From Henriciella aquimarina (GTDB lineage Bacteria > Pseudomonadota > Alphaproteobacteria > Caulobacterales > Hyphomonadaceae), in assembly GCF_002088975.1 (NCBI RefSeq), contig NZ_NCST01000132.1, positions 94,627 to 158,626 on the forward strand: a stretch of DNA of 64,000 bases, written 5' to 3'. The notes under the pieces are model-generated. The model worked only from the letters and a program-made list of their open reading frames with translations. It made no database searches and had not been told where the DNA came from. The translations under genes and the position numbers were made by a program. Shown here piece after piece: positions 1 to 8,261 of the stretch (position 1 is its first letter; the number at the start of each line of letters is the position of its first letter).

Positions 1-92
1 ACGTGACGTGACGCCTGCGGCGACTGCATCTCGGCATGAACCGCCGGTGCGGCCAGTGCGATCGTCGCGATTGCTGTGAGCAGTGTTTTCAT
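1..92 (-). CDS. gspD: Start of a secreted protein, probably type II secretion secretin GspD (partial)
   Basis: Only the first 30 codons are inside the window. They encode a clear Sec signal peptide (MKTLLTAIATIALAAPAVHA) followed by a mature start. The ATG lies 7 nt after the gspC stop on the same strand, so the two are very probably co-transcribed. In type II secretion operons the gene directly after gspC is normally gspD, the outer-membrane secretin that needs such a signal peptide. The identity comes from position and signal peptide only; no secretin domain is visible here. Confidence 0.6.
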   Translation of the reverse strand, partial: MKTLLTAIATIALAAPAVHAEMQSPQASRH

Positions 93-99
93 GAGCCCC

Positions 100-975
100 T
101 CACCCTTCCTTGAAACTTATATCGATCAGACGTTCCTGCCCGGCGCGGACGATGCTCACACGCACCGTGCGCGCCGTCCTGAACCGGTCCAGCAAGGCGG
201 CTGTCTCCAGACCAGCCACGTCTGTCCCATTGATGGCAACGAGCCGGTCGCCCGGCTCCAGACCGCCCGCGCGCATCAGCGAGGCATCGCCGCGCGGCTT
301 AAGGGCGATCGCGCGCACGCGCCCGCCCTGTTCTTCTGGTGTGGTTTCGAGCCCGGCCACGAAGGTCGTCGCGGTCACACCCGGCGCAAAGGACGGGACC
401 TCTTCATCCTTGACCTCACGGGTCTCGCCCTGCGCCTCGGAGGGGTCGCTAATGACGGACAGGCCGGCCTCGCGCCCGCCGCGCATCAGGGTTTCCTCGC
501 GCCCCTCCCGCGAAATGATCACCCGGTCCGACAGGATGCGTTCTAACCGCACGCCCGGCAGGATCTCGTCTCCCAGCTCGAAGCGCGTCGCTTCATTGTC
601 CGGCGTCACGATGGTGGCCGAGCCACCCGTTTCGCCCGTCGACATGAAGAGAGCGACGAGTTTCAGGTTCAGCTGGGTCTCCGGGGCATCCGGCACGGCA
701 TCGACCGCCTCGCCCGAGGTTTCGAACGGATTGGCCGAAGTCAGAAGGCTGAGATCCGCCTGAACACTGGCCGCAGACGCCTCGATCACGGGCGTCGGCA
801 GCGCGCGCGGCGTCAGCGGCGACACAGCCGGGCCCGGCGCCACGATAAGCCATATGATGCGCGCCGCCAGGAAGGCCGTCACCAGAACGAGCAAGACAAG
901 CAGGCTCACCCGCGCCACTCCGGCAAGGCCGGGCGCCCACACTGGCATCGAAAGTCTACTTTTCAACAGCGTCAT
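100..975 (-). CDS. gspC: Type II secretion system protein GspC (inner-membrane clamp with PDZ domain)
   Basis: A 291-aa bitopic protein. A short cytoplasmic N-terminus leads into one membrane segment at about residues 21-49. A proline/alanine-rich linker follows, then a homology-region-like domain at about 98-165 and a C-terminal PDZ domain at about 205-288 (GGLEPGDRLVAINGTDV and a VSIVRAG strand). This is the GspC architecture: it links the inner-membrane platform to the secretin and helps choose substrates. The next gene begins with a signal peptide, as expected for gspD. No good ribosome-binding site precedes the first ATG, and Met10 is an alternative start. It follows the TonB receptor gene by 97 bp on the same strand. 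Confidence 0.85.
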   Translation of the reverse strand: MTLLKSRLSMPVWAPGLAGVARVSLLVLLVLVTAFLAARIIWLIVAPGPAVSPLTPRALPTPVIEASAASVQADLSLLTSANPFETSGEAVDAVPDAPETQLNLKLVALFMSTGETGGSATIVTPDNEATRFELGDEILPGVRLERILSDRVIISREGREETLMRGGREAGLSVISDPSEAQGETREVKDEEVPSFAPGVTATTFVAGLETTPEEQGGRVRAIALKPRGDASLMRAGGLEPGDRLVAINGTDVAGLETAALLDRFRTARTVRVSIVRAGQERLIDISFKEG

Positions 976-991
976 TTTTTTATCGTTTTGA

Positions 992-1013
992 GGGGGCGGA
1001 TTGCTCCGCCCCC
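992..1013. other. GC-rich hairpin between the TonB receptor gene and gspC
   Basis: A perfect 9-bp stem (GGGGGCGGA / TCCGCCCCC) with a 4-nt loop. A T-rich run follows it only on the plus strand, whereas both flanking genes are on the minus strand. It is therefore not a standard terminator for them. It could stabilise a processed mRNA end or reduce expression between the two genes. Confidence 0.5.
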
Positions 1014-1072
1014 ATCCTTTTTTCCTTCCGGGCCATGGCGGCCCTTTTCAGCAAGTGCGGCTCGCCTGCCTC

Positions 1073-3757
1073 CTAGAAGCGCCGCTTCAACTCGAACGAA
1101 ACAGCCGTTCCGATGTCGTAGACATCGACATCGATCCGGTCGCCGCCGCGTTCCTGATAAGCCTCGTATTCGTCACCCAGCAGGTTCTTCAGCTTGAAGG
1201 TGAATTCGTAATCGCCACCGCGATAGCCAAAGCGCTGGTTCAGAACGAAGTCGACGGTCGTCGGCGGCTCCTCGATCACGGCGGGGATGCCGAGCGACAA
1301 TTCTTCGCCGGACCTGATCCGCTCGCTGGCGTGATTGATGAGGATGTTCGCCTCCCGCCCGGCTGCTTCATCGGTATAGACGAGCTGAAGGTTGAACAGA
1401 TGCTGAGACTGGCCCTGCAGGCGGCGGCCATCCTCGATCTGGCCGGCGCCCGGCAGCAGGTTCGGCGTCGCCGTCGTGCCCACGAGCGCACTCGTGATCA
1501 CACATTCGTCCGGGAACTGGGCACAGAAAGCATCCGAGCCGAGCCCAAGGTCTCTCGGGTTCCGGCCGGCCGTAACCTCGGAATCGGACCAGGTGTAGTT
1601 CGCCTTCACCGTGACGTCGCGGTCCTGGAACCAGTCGAGCCCGAACATCGAATAGATCGGCAGGACCTGCTCATATTCGAGCTCGGCCCCGTAAAGCTCA
1701 GCACTCGGAACATTGATGAAGGTGGTGATGTCATCATCACCGATCCGGTCGTTCACTTCCTCGATCGGGCGGTCCATCTCCTTGTAGAAGATGCCAAGCG
1801 TGATGAACTGGTCGCGGGCGAAATAGTATTCGCCGCGCAGGTCATAGTTTTTGATGGCCGCATTCACCAGGAACGGGTTACCCTGGAAGGTCACGTCCGT
1901 TTCGGTGTTGAGGAACTCGGTCGGGGCCAGTTCGCGGAATTGCGGCCGCGTGATGGTCTCGGAGAAACCACCCCGGATCTGGAGATCGTCAAACGGGTTC
2001 CAGGTGATCGTAACGGCCGGAAGCAGGTCGTACTCGTAATCGCAGCCCTCGCCCGGCTCATTGTCGATACAGGACTCGTAAGGCGGAGAATTGTCTTCGA
2101 CCGACAGAAGCCGCGTATCGATTGCCTCGATTGCCCGCTCATAACGGACACCGACAGCGCCGCGCAGGAACGGCGTGATCTGGGTGTCGAACCCGGCATA
2201 GCCGGCATCGACTTCCAGCGTGGCGACATACTGCTCAGGGAAGAGCCGCCCGCCGATGGACTGGGAATCCAGCAGCCCACGCGCATAGAGATCGGCGGCG
2301 AGATAGTCGATCCGTGTGCTGGAAATCGGAAGGCCGTCGAGCGAGAAGATGCGCGAGGTCGCGAGGCGGTCATTCTCGGTATAGGCATAACCGGCTTTCA
2401 GGTCCGTCTGGCAGAACAGGAAGCAGTCTCCGCCACGCTCCAGAGGCAGTTCGAGATCAATCCCGAGGTCGGTCGAGTCATCGTCGATGGTGCTGAAGGT
2501 GAAGGTCGTGTCTTCATCGTTCGACAGGGTCTGGAAGCCTTCGCCCGTATCCTGATAGGTGATCGAGAACTGATACGGCGCATTGCGCTGCGCCTCCGAA
2601 TAGGAGGCCCGCCAGGAAACGCTCAGATCCATCAGTGACGGGAAGAAGTGCTCGCCGGAAAGTTGCGTCGTCCAGAGCTGGCGCTCGATCCATTCGAGAT
2701 TGTCCTGGCGCTGCAGGTTGCCTTCGATGCTGACACCCTGCGTGGTGCGCGCCTCCTTGTCGGTGGACCGCGTGATCAGCGCGGTGCCGCGGATCTCGTG
2801 ATTGGAGAACAGGTCGAAGCCGACGGTCGCGAAGCCGTTGACGCCGATATTGTTCTCCGTGGAATTGAAATCATTGTCGGTCCGCACCGAAAGCCCGCCA
2901 TCGGCGGCAGAGTTCGCCAGCCCGCGCGTACCCTGTTTCGTCGCCCAGGAATTGGAATAGGACGCAGAGGCCAGCACACCCATGGAGATGTCATTGCTCA
3001 GGTCATAGCGCTGGCCACCGGTCGCATCGATGGAGAAGTCGGGCCCGACCGTGCCTTCCTGCATGATCAGCAGGGAGGAGTCGTTCGTCAGGCTTCGGGC
3101 GAAATCGGCATCGGGCTCGCCATCCTCCGGCAGGCGCGGCGGGGTGCGCACATTGTCGGAAACGCCGAGAAAATCGAGGTCGCCACCATCATAAAGCAGG
3201 CCGTCCTGGAAAGTCGCTTCGGAATTGCCACCGACAGAGGCCGACACTTCGAAGAAGGCTTCGTCCGGCACCGTCTTGGTGCGGATATCGACAAGACCGC
3301 CACCGAATTCCGCCGGCAGTTCCGGCGAGAAGGTTTTCTGGACCAGAATGCTTTCCAGAACAGATGTCGGGAAAAGATCGAGCGGCGCGACCCGGCGGAG
3401 CGGCTCGGGGCTCGGCAGCGGGGAGCCGTTCAGCGTCGCGCCGGAATAGCGCTCGTTCAGGCCGCGAACATATACGAAGCGGGCATCTTCCGAGGTCGAG
3501 ATCCCGGCCACCCGCGAAAGCGCGGAAGCGGCGTCCGCATCCCCGGAGATCTGGAAGTCATTAGCGTCGATGAGGCTCGAGACCTCCGATGTCGAACGCT
3601 TTTCGTCCGGAATGAACTGGCCGCGCACGACCACGCTTTCCTGGCGAAGCTCTTCGCCCTGATCGTCAGAAGATTCCTGGGCGGTTACGGGCGAAAGGCA
3701 GGCCAGCGATGCGCCCGTCAGCAACGCCAAGCGAAAATAGGTGGCAGGTTTCAACAT
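1073..3757 (-). CDS. TonB-dependent outer-membrane receptor
   Basis: An 894-aa protein with a signal peptide ending near residue 26 and a TonB-box-like stretch (ESVVVRG, about 40-46). The plug domain (about 55-170) contains VYVRGLNERYSGATLNG and FGGGLVDIRTKTVPDE. A long beta-barrel follows and ends in an aromatic C-terminus (SFELKRRF), as required for BAM insertion. It would import a scarce ligand across the outer membrane using TonB energy. The ligand cannot be read from sequence. A G-rich ribosome-binding site (GGGGGAAATC) sits directly before the ATG. The gene follows the beta-helix lipoprotein gene by 105 bp, and gspC comes after it. Confidence 0.9.
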   Translation of the reverse strand: MLKPATYFRLALLTGASLACLSPVTAQESSDDQGEELRQESVVVRGQFIPDEKRSTSEVSSLIDANDFQISGDADAASALSRVAGISTSEDARFVYVRGLNERYSGATLNGSPLPSPEPLRRVAPLDLFPTSVLESILVQKTFSPELPAEFGGGLVDIRTKTVPDEAFFEVSASVGGNSEATFQDGLLYDGGDLDFLGVSDNVRTPPRLPEDGEPDADFARSLTNDSSLLIMQEGTVGPDFSIDATGGQRYDLSNDISMGVLASASYSNSWATKQGTRGLANSAADGGLSVRTDNDFNSTENNIGVNGFATVGFDLFSNHEIRGTALITRSTDKEARTTQGVSIEGNLQRQDNLEWIERQLWTTQLSGEHFFPSLMDLSVSWRASYSEAQRNAPYQFSITYQDTGEGFQTLSNDEDTTFTFSTIDDDSTDLGIDLELPLERGGDCFLFCQTDLKAGYAYTENDRLATSRIFSLDGLPISSTRIDYLAADLYARGLLDSQSIGGRLFPEQYVATLEVDAGYAGFDTQITPFLRGAVGVRYERAIEAIDTRLLSVEDNSPPYESCIDNEPGEGCDYEYDLLPAVTITWNPFDDLQIRGGFSETITRPQFRELAPTEFLNTETDVTFQGNPFLVNAAIKNYDLRGEYYFARDQFITLGIFYKEMDRPIEEVNDRIGDDDITTFINVPSAELYGAELEYEQVLPIYSMFGLDWFQDRDVTVKANYTWSDSEVTAGRNPRDLGLGSDAFCAQFPDECVITSALVGTTATPNLLPGAGQIEDGRRLQGQSQHLFNLQLVYTDEAAGREANILINHASERIRSGEELSLGIPAVIEEPPTTVDFVLNQRFGYRGGDYEFTFKLKNLLGDEYEAYQERGGDRIDVDVYDIGTAVSFELKRRF

Positions 3758-3800
3758 GATTTCCCCCTGGGAGGAGAGGAGTCACCTCCTCTGCAATGTC

Positions 3801-3844
3801 TGTAAAAGATGAAGCAGAGCGACCCCGTTCGGGACCGCTCTGCT
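3801..3844 (-). terminator. Intrinsic terminator/attenuator between the beta-helix lipoprotein and TonB receptor genes
   Basis: A 9-bp stem (3813-3821 pairing with 3836-3844, AGCAGAGCG type), extended by a CCC/GGG inner stem. On the minus strand it is followed by TCATCTTTT. It lies 19 nt after the lipoprotein stop. It would stop part of the transcription and let the lipoprotein be made in excess over the receptor. Confidence 0.7.
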
Positions 3845-3862
3845 CTGAACTGTCAGCGGTCC

Positions 3863-6745
3863 TTAGTTGCTCGTGGCGTCTCCGGAGAGATCGACCGTCC
3901 AGCCAAGGAACCAGTCATCGTTGGCGTCCTCGACAGCGCCGACATAGGTGGTCGCTTCGAGCTCGCCCGTGCTGGAGACGTCGAAGACCGGAATGTCTTC
4001 GGATGCCCCCGGGACGACCCCGGTCGCACCATCGACGAAGGAGAAGCCGGTCAGGCTGTTCGTGCCGGTGACAATGTTGGCACCTGCCGGGAAGTCCGGC
4101 ACACCAAGGCTCGCATCGCTCGGATTGTCGCCGTCGTCCTCGAAGTTCTGGGTATTATCCAGGAACAGCGAGGCGATAACGAAATCGCCATTGTCATAGT
4201 TCGTGAAGGTCTCATCGGTGTCGACATCGAGGCCAACCGACCAGTCAACGATGATGCCGTTGGCAATCGTGCCGGACATGCCGCGGCGGAACAGGGCGCC
4301 CTGCTGGGTTGCCGGCTCACCCGAATTGATCAGGGTGAAGTTCGAGACGCTCGGCGCGGACACAGGCGTCTTCGACGGTGCGCCTTCGCGGTTGTCAGCT
4401 TCGATGCCGCGCGGATCGCCCGACATGCTGCCATTCGTGCCCTGAACGCCCGGATAGGCGATCGCATATTGCAGCGAGCCTCTCCAGCCATCGGTCCAGT
4501 CGATGCTGTCGTCACCGACGCCCGTCACGACCACGTGATCGGCCGAAACCGTGCCGCCGAACCATTCGATGCCGTCATCGAGATTGTTGGCGACCTGGAT
4601 GTGGCTGACTTCCGTGCCGGAGCCGACGCCCTGGAAGGCGATGCCGTTTAGCTCGTCATCATTGGTGAGCCGGATGCCGGCATACTGGACGCGCGTATAG
4701 AGCAGACGGCCGCTATTATCGGTGTCGTCACCCCCGCCAAAGAGGCCGGAAGCGCCCTCACCCTGCTTCTCGCAGTCAACCGTGCCGCCCGTGGCACTGC
4801 CATCGATACAGGCATTGATGCCGGCGCGGCCATTGATGACCAGACCGCCCCATTGGCCCTTCAGGCTGTCGGTTGCCGTGGTGCTGCCGTCGACGACACC
4901 CTTGGAGGTGAAGACGACGGGCGCATTGGCCGTCCCGTTGGTCACAAGACGCGACCCGCGGGCCACGATGAGGTAATCGTCGTCGCCTTCGGCAACAACG
5001 GTCACACCCGGCTCGATGGTCAGGGTCGCAGAGGCCCCGCCGGCCAGCGGGTTCGCCGGATCGGCGCCGAGGTCGGACCCGACGACAACCGTGCCATCAA
5101 GCTCGTAGATCAGCTCGTCGCCATTCGCGAGCGTGAGATCGTCCTGAAGCTCGCCGCCCGGAACCAGGCAGAGCGTCTTGCCGTCAAGCGTGCCGTCCTC
5201 GGTCGTACCGTCCGGGCACCCCGCCGGCGGGAAGAGCGTGCCCGGCTGGGCAAAGAGCGCCCAGTTCGCGGAGACGGTTTCAGACGGGCCGAACGCGCCG
5301 ATATAGGTCGTTGCTTCGAGCTCACCGGCGCCCGAAACGTCAAAGACCGGGACATCAAGCTCTTCCTGCCCCGGGAAGTAACGGTCGCTCAGCGAGTTGT
5401 TGCCCGCGACGATGTCGTTGCTGGCAGCGACGCTGGACAGGTTGTTGTCGATATCGTCCTGATCGTCGGCGAAGGTCTGATCGGCATCGATGAAAAGCGA
5501 AGCCACCGTCAGGTCCGTGCCGAGCCCGGCATAGGTTTCGTCACCGTCGATATCGAGACCCGGCGTATAGCCACCGGCCACGATACCGTTGACGACGAGG
5601 CCCTGCATGCCCCGGCGAAGCAGGATGCCCTGCTGGTTGCCGTCGGAGCCGATGAGCGTGAAGTTGGACACGTTCGGCGAGGAAACCGGCATGGCCGTCG
5701 GGTTGCCTTCGCGGCTGTCGGCCTCGATGCCACGCGGATCGCCCGAAGTCGGGACATCGGAATTCACAACAGCGAATTGCAGGCTGCCCTGCCAGCCATC
5801 CGTCCAGTCGAGCGAGTCGTCGCCAGCACCGGTGATCACGACGTATTTCGCGCTGACCGTGCCGCCGAACCACTCGATGCCATCATCAAGGTTGTTGTGA
5901 ACCTGGACGTGATCGACATTGGTGGCCGAGCCGACACCCTGGAAGGCGATGCCGTTCAGCTCGTCATCCGTGGTCAGACGGGCGCCAGCATATTCAACAC
6001 TCAAATAGCTGATCGAGCCTGAGTTGTCGCCGGCATCGCCGCCACCGAAGAGACCGGAGGCGCCTTCACCCTGCTTTTCACAGTCGGCCGTACCGCCCGT
6101 GGCGCTACCGTCGATACAGGCATTGATCGGGGCGTAACCATTGATGATCAGGCCGCCCCACTGGGCCTGCGTGCCGTTCTCGATGATCGAGGAGTTGGTG
6201 TTGTCATCGTTGATGGCTGCGCGCGCGGTCATCCGGACCGGGGCGCTTTCGCTGCCGTTCACCTGGATCTGCGAACCGCGATTGATGACGAGATAGTCGT
6301 CAGAGCCGTCGCCGGTGCCGTCGGCTGCCGCCCCGTACAGGACCGCGCCTTCGTTCAGGGTCAGCGTTGCCGACGTGCCGTCATCTTCACCAACGAACAC
6401 TGCGCCGCGGATGGCGACGGTTACACCGGCCGGAATTGTCACATCGGTGGTCAGGATCGTCTGATCGGCGCCTTCATCCCCCAGCGCACACACGTCGACG
6501 CTCGAAAAGCCTTCGGACGCAATCGCGTCGAACGTGGCCTCGGCGGTGCCGGTCGGGCAGCCGGCCGACGGAATCAGGTCGATCGTCGAGGAAGCCGGCG
6601 GTGGCGGCGGTGGCGGCGGCGGTGGCGGTGAACTCGGCGGGCTTCCTGCGCCCGGGGAGGAAATGTCTGTGTCGGAACAGCCAACGATTGCAAGTGCTGC
6701 AGCGCTGGCGAGGAAAACGAGACGCAGGCTTTTCGCCGTCTTCAT
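3863..6745 (-). CDS. Large surface-type lipoprotein with two tandem parallel beta-helix modules
   Basis: The ATG at 6745 is chosen because AGGGGG stands 7 nt upstream; an in-frame ATG 11 codons earlier lacks this. The 960-aa product has a lipoprotein signal (AIVGC, Cys23) and a polyproline tether at about 38-50. Two homologous modules of about 400 residues follow. Each contains the blocks QWGGLIINGYAPINACIDGS or its variant, GEGASGLFGGGD, DELNGIAFQGVGS, NNLDDGIEWFGGTVSA and GDDS(L/I)DWTDGW, typical of right-handed beta-helix proteins often found beside TonB receptors. Its function is unknown; databases sometimes mislabel such proteins as transporters. It is first in the series leading to the TonB receptor and gspC/gspD, so it may be a surface-displayed binding protein exported by type II secretion. 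Confidence 0.8.
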   Translation of the reverse strand: MKTAKSLRLVFLASAAALAIVGCSDTDISSPGAGSPPSSPPPPPPPPPPPASSTIDLIPSAGCPTGTAEATFDAIASEGFSSVDVCALGDEGADQTILTTDVTIPAGVTVAIRGAVFVGEDDGTSATLTLNEGAVLYGAAADGTGDGSDDYLVINRGSQIQVNGSESAPVRMTARAAINDDNTNSSIIENGTQAQWGGLIINGYAPINACIDGSATGGTADCEKQGEGASGLFGGGDAGDNSGSISYLSVEYAGARLTTDDELNGIAFQGVGSATNVDHVQVHNNLDDGIEWFGGTVSAKYVVITGAGDDSLDWTDGWQGSLQFAVVNSDVPTSGDPRGIEADSREGNPTAMPVSSPNVSNFTLIGSDGNQQGILLRRGMQGLVVNGIVAGGYTPGLDIDGDETYAGLGTDLTVASLFIDADQTFADDQDDIDNNLSSVAASNDIVAGNNSLSDRYFPGQEELDVPVFDVSGAGELEATTYIGAFGPSETVSANWALFAQPGTLFPPAGCPDGTTEDGTLDGKTLCLVPGGELQDDLTLANGDELIYELDGTVVVGSDLGADPANPLAGGASATLTIEPGVTVVAEGDDDYLIVARGSRLVTNGTANAPVVFTSKGVVDGSTTATDSLKGQWGGLVINGRAGINACIDGSATGGTVDCEKQGEGASGLFGGGDDTDNSGRLLYTRVQYAGIRLTNDDELNGIAFQGVGSGTEVSHIQVANNLDDGIEWFGGTVSADHVVVTGVGDDSIDWTDGWRGSLQYAIAYPGVQGTNGSMSGDPRGIEADNREGAPSKTPVSAPSVSNFTLINSGEPATQQGALFRRGMSGTIANGIIVDWSVGLDVDTDETFTNYDNGDFVIASLFLDNTQNFEDDGDNPSDASLGVPDFPAGANIVTGTNSLTGFSFVDGATGVVPGASEDIPVFDVSSTGELEATTYVGAVEDANDDWFLGWTVDLSGDATSN

Positions 6746-7218
6746 AATAGCCCCCTTCGGCTTTTTGATACATCGCAAGAGCGGAAATCGAACGCCGACT
6801 CCCTGGCTCGCCGGGGCTATCGCACAGCCGCTTAACAGTATTGCGACATCACAAAACCTTCACAATGCTTGTCATAAATATGTAATATTTGTTTTCGAAG
6901 TGTCGTGATGGATCGACCGAAGTTTACATGACACTATACAGAATTCATCGTAATCATTTGATAGTAATCATATGCCGAAGTTGCCCTATTCTCCGTTAGC
7001 GGAGCGAGGGCGTGCCCCAAGGAGGGTGCGCCAAAATTATCCGGTAAAAACAGCCACCTCAGGCATGGACGCGGCAGGAAAGCCACACTTCATCCAGATT
7101 GAAAAGAATCTTGGATAAATCACTATCATTAAACGAAGAAAGCCGCCCGCGGGGGCAAATCCCGGCACAGGCGGCTTGATACGGAAGACGTTCAGCCTGC
7201 GCAGGCTCCTAAAGCGGG
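6746..7218. promoter_or_regulatory. Intergenic region upstream of the lipoprotein/TonB receptor operon
   Basis: About 470 bp without a gene. The part from 6840 to 6990 is clearly AT-rich compared with its surroundings and is where the operon's promoter should lie. It contains a direct repeat GTAATCATTTG / GTAATCATATG (6950-6960 and 6964-6974, one mismatch, 14-bp period). No confident -35/-10 pair could be fixed. The far end holds the terminator of the neighbouring propeller lipoprotein gene. Confidence 0.45.
7130..7175 (-). terminator. Terminator of the beta-propeller lipoprotein gene
   Basis: On the minus strand GCCGCC (7170-7175) pairs with GGCGGC (7142-7147) around a GC-rich interior, and TTTCTTCG follows. 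It begins 44 nt after the stop codon at 7219. Confidence 0.65.
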
Positions 7219-8100
7219 CTAGCTGCCTGCCTCCACAGTGCCGACGCCCTTCAGGGCAGCCTTCATGGAAATCATCATCAGCTCGCCTTCTCTCGAGAAA
7301 AAGAACGTCGAGCCGTCCGCGCTGACACCGGCGCCAAAGTCGATGCCGGGCGTATTGACGGGCGCGCCGAGGTTCTGCGGCATTTGCCATATGCCGGCTT
7401 CATCGCGCGTCGCCGTCCAGATATCGACGATGCCGAGCTTCGGCTTGCGGTGGCTATAGAAGAAGATCCGCTGACCGTCCGGCGTTACGGCAATATGGGC
7501 CTCGGCCCTGATATGATTGAAGCCCTCGGGCATCATGGAGATGGTCCACTCACCCGTCTCTTCATCCAGGGTGGCTTCAAAAATGTCATGCCCGCCGACA
7601 CTGTCATAGCCATTGGAGGTGAAATAGAGACGGCCCTCCTTGTCCATGGCCGGGTTAAGCTCATCGGCGCCGGTATTGATCGCTTCCGGCAGAGGTTCGG
7701 GCGTGCCCCAGCCATCGCCATCGACGGCCACACGCCAGATATTGGCGTCTCTCTGACCGCGGTCGAACACCTCCTCATCGGAGGCATAATAGAGCATGCC
7801 ATCCGCAAAGCTGAAGGATGGATTGGTAAGCTTGATGCGGTGCGGGAAATCGAGCTTTTCCGGCGCGCTCCAGCCACCATCGCCTTGCTTGCGCATTTCG
7901 AACAGGTTCGTGATATCGCCGTCTTCCTTGGCGAAGACGCGCACCGCCCCATCGGGCGACTCTGTCAGGCCATAAGCCCGCGTGAAGGCTGTCGGGGCCT
8001 CGGCGTCAGGCAGGACGGGTGTCGGCTCATCGGGCGGCGCAACCGCCTGCGAGCAAGCCGAAAGAACACATACCGAAAGGGCCAGCGCTCCAAGTTTCAT
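7219..8100 (-). CDS. Lipoprotein with TolB-like PD40 beta-propeller repeats
   Basis: A 293-aa protein. The start is the ATG at 8100, six nt after GGAGG; the GTG one codon earlier is too close to it. The signal ends in a lipobox (LSAC, Cys16). The rest is a series of blade-like repeats of WD40/PD40 type, e.g. NPSFSFADGMLYYASDE, NPAMDKEGRLYFTSNGYDS, HIAVTPDGQRIFFYSHR and GAGVSADGSTFFFSREG. Such propellers act as periplasmic or envelope binding scaffolds. It is a single gene with its own terminator. The exact partner is not evident. Confidence 0.75.
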   Translation of the reverse strand: MKLGALALSVCVLSACSQAVAPPDEPTPVLPDAEAPTAFTRAYGLTESPDGAVRVFAKEDGDITNLFEMRKQGDGGWSAPEKLDFPHRIKLTNPSFSFADGMLYYASDEEVFDRGQRDANIWRVAVDGDGWGTPEPLPEAINTGADELNPAMDKEGRLYFTSNGYDSVGGHDIFEATLDEETGEWTISMMPEGFNHIRAEAHIAVTPDGQRIFFYSHRKPKLGIVDIWTATRDEAGIWQMPQNLGAPVNTPGIDFGAGVSADGSTFFFSREGELMMISMKAALKGVGTVEAGS

Positions 8101-8162
8101 CACAAACCTCCCAGAACCACGACAATCGGCGGGGTCTTACAGGTCTGTGATGACGGTTTTCT

Positions 8163-8184
8163 AACACCCACTGCAGTGGGTGTT
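8163..8184. promoter_or_regulatory. Perfect 22-bp palindrome, candidate operator
   Basis: AACACCCACTG followed directly by its exact reverse complement, with no loop. It lies about 60 bp upstream of the propeller lipoprotein ATG, where an operator would act. No T-run follows on either strand, so it is not a terminator. It is compatible with a dimeric repressor site; the regulator is unknown. Confidence 0.45.
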
Positions 8185-8196
8185 GTTCGTCCGCAC

Positions 8197-8238
8197 AAAA
8201 ACCGTCCGGCGGCTGCGGGGAAACCCGGCCACCGGACG
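8197..8238 (-). terminator. Terminator of the YciE/YciF-like gene
   Basis: On the minus strand CGTCCGG (8232-8238) pairs with CCGGACG (8203-8209), with an inner CGGG/CCCG stem, followed by GGTTTTTG. It stands 24 nt after the stop codon. Confidence 0.65.
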
Positions 8239-8261
8239 ACTCATTCGATAGAAGATGCGTT

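Noticed and set aside
6920..6945. A possible Pho box (TGTCAT motif) upstream of the lipoprotein/TonB operon
   Set aside because: Only one TGTCAT is present on the minus strand and the required second half at 11-bp spacing is missing.
7037..7390. A minus-strand frame overlapping the end of the propeller lipoprotein gene
   Set aside because: It overlaps the verified gene in another frame and runs through its terminator hairpin. No ribosome-binding site.
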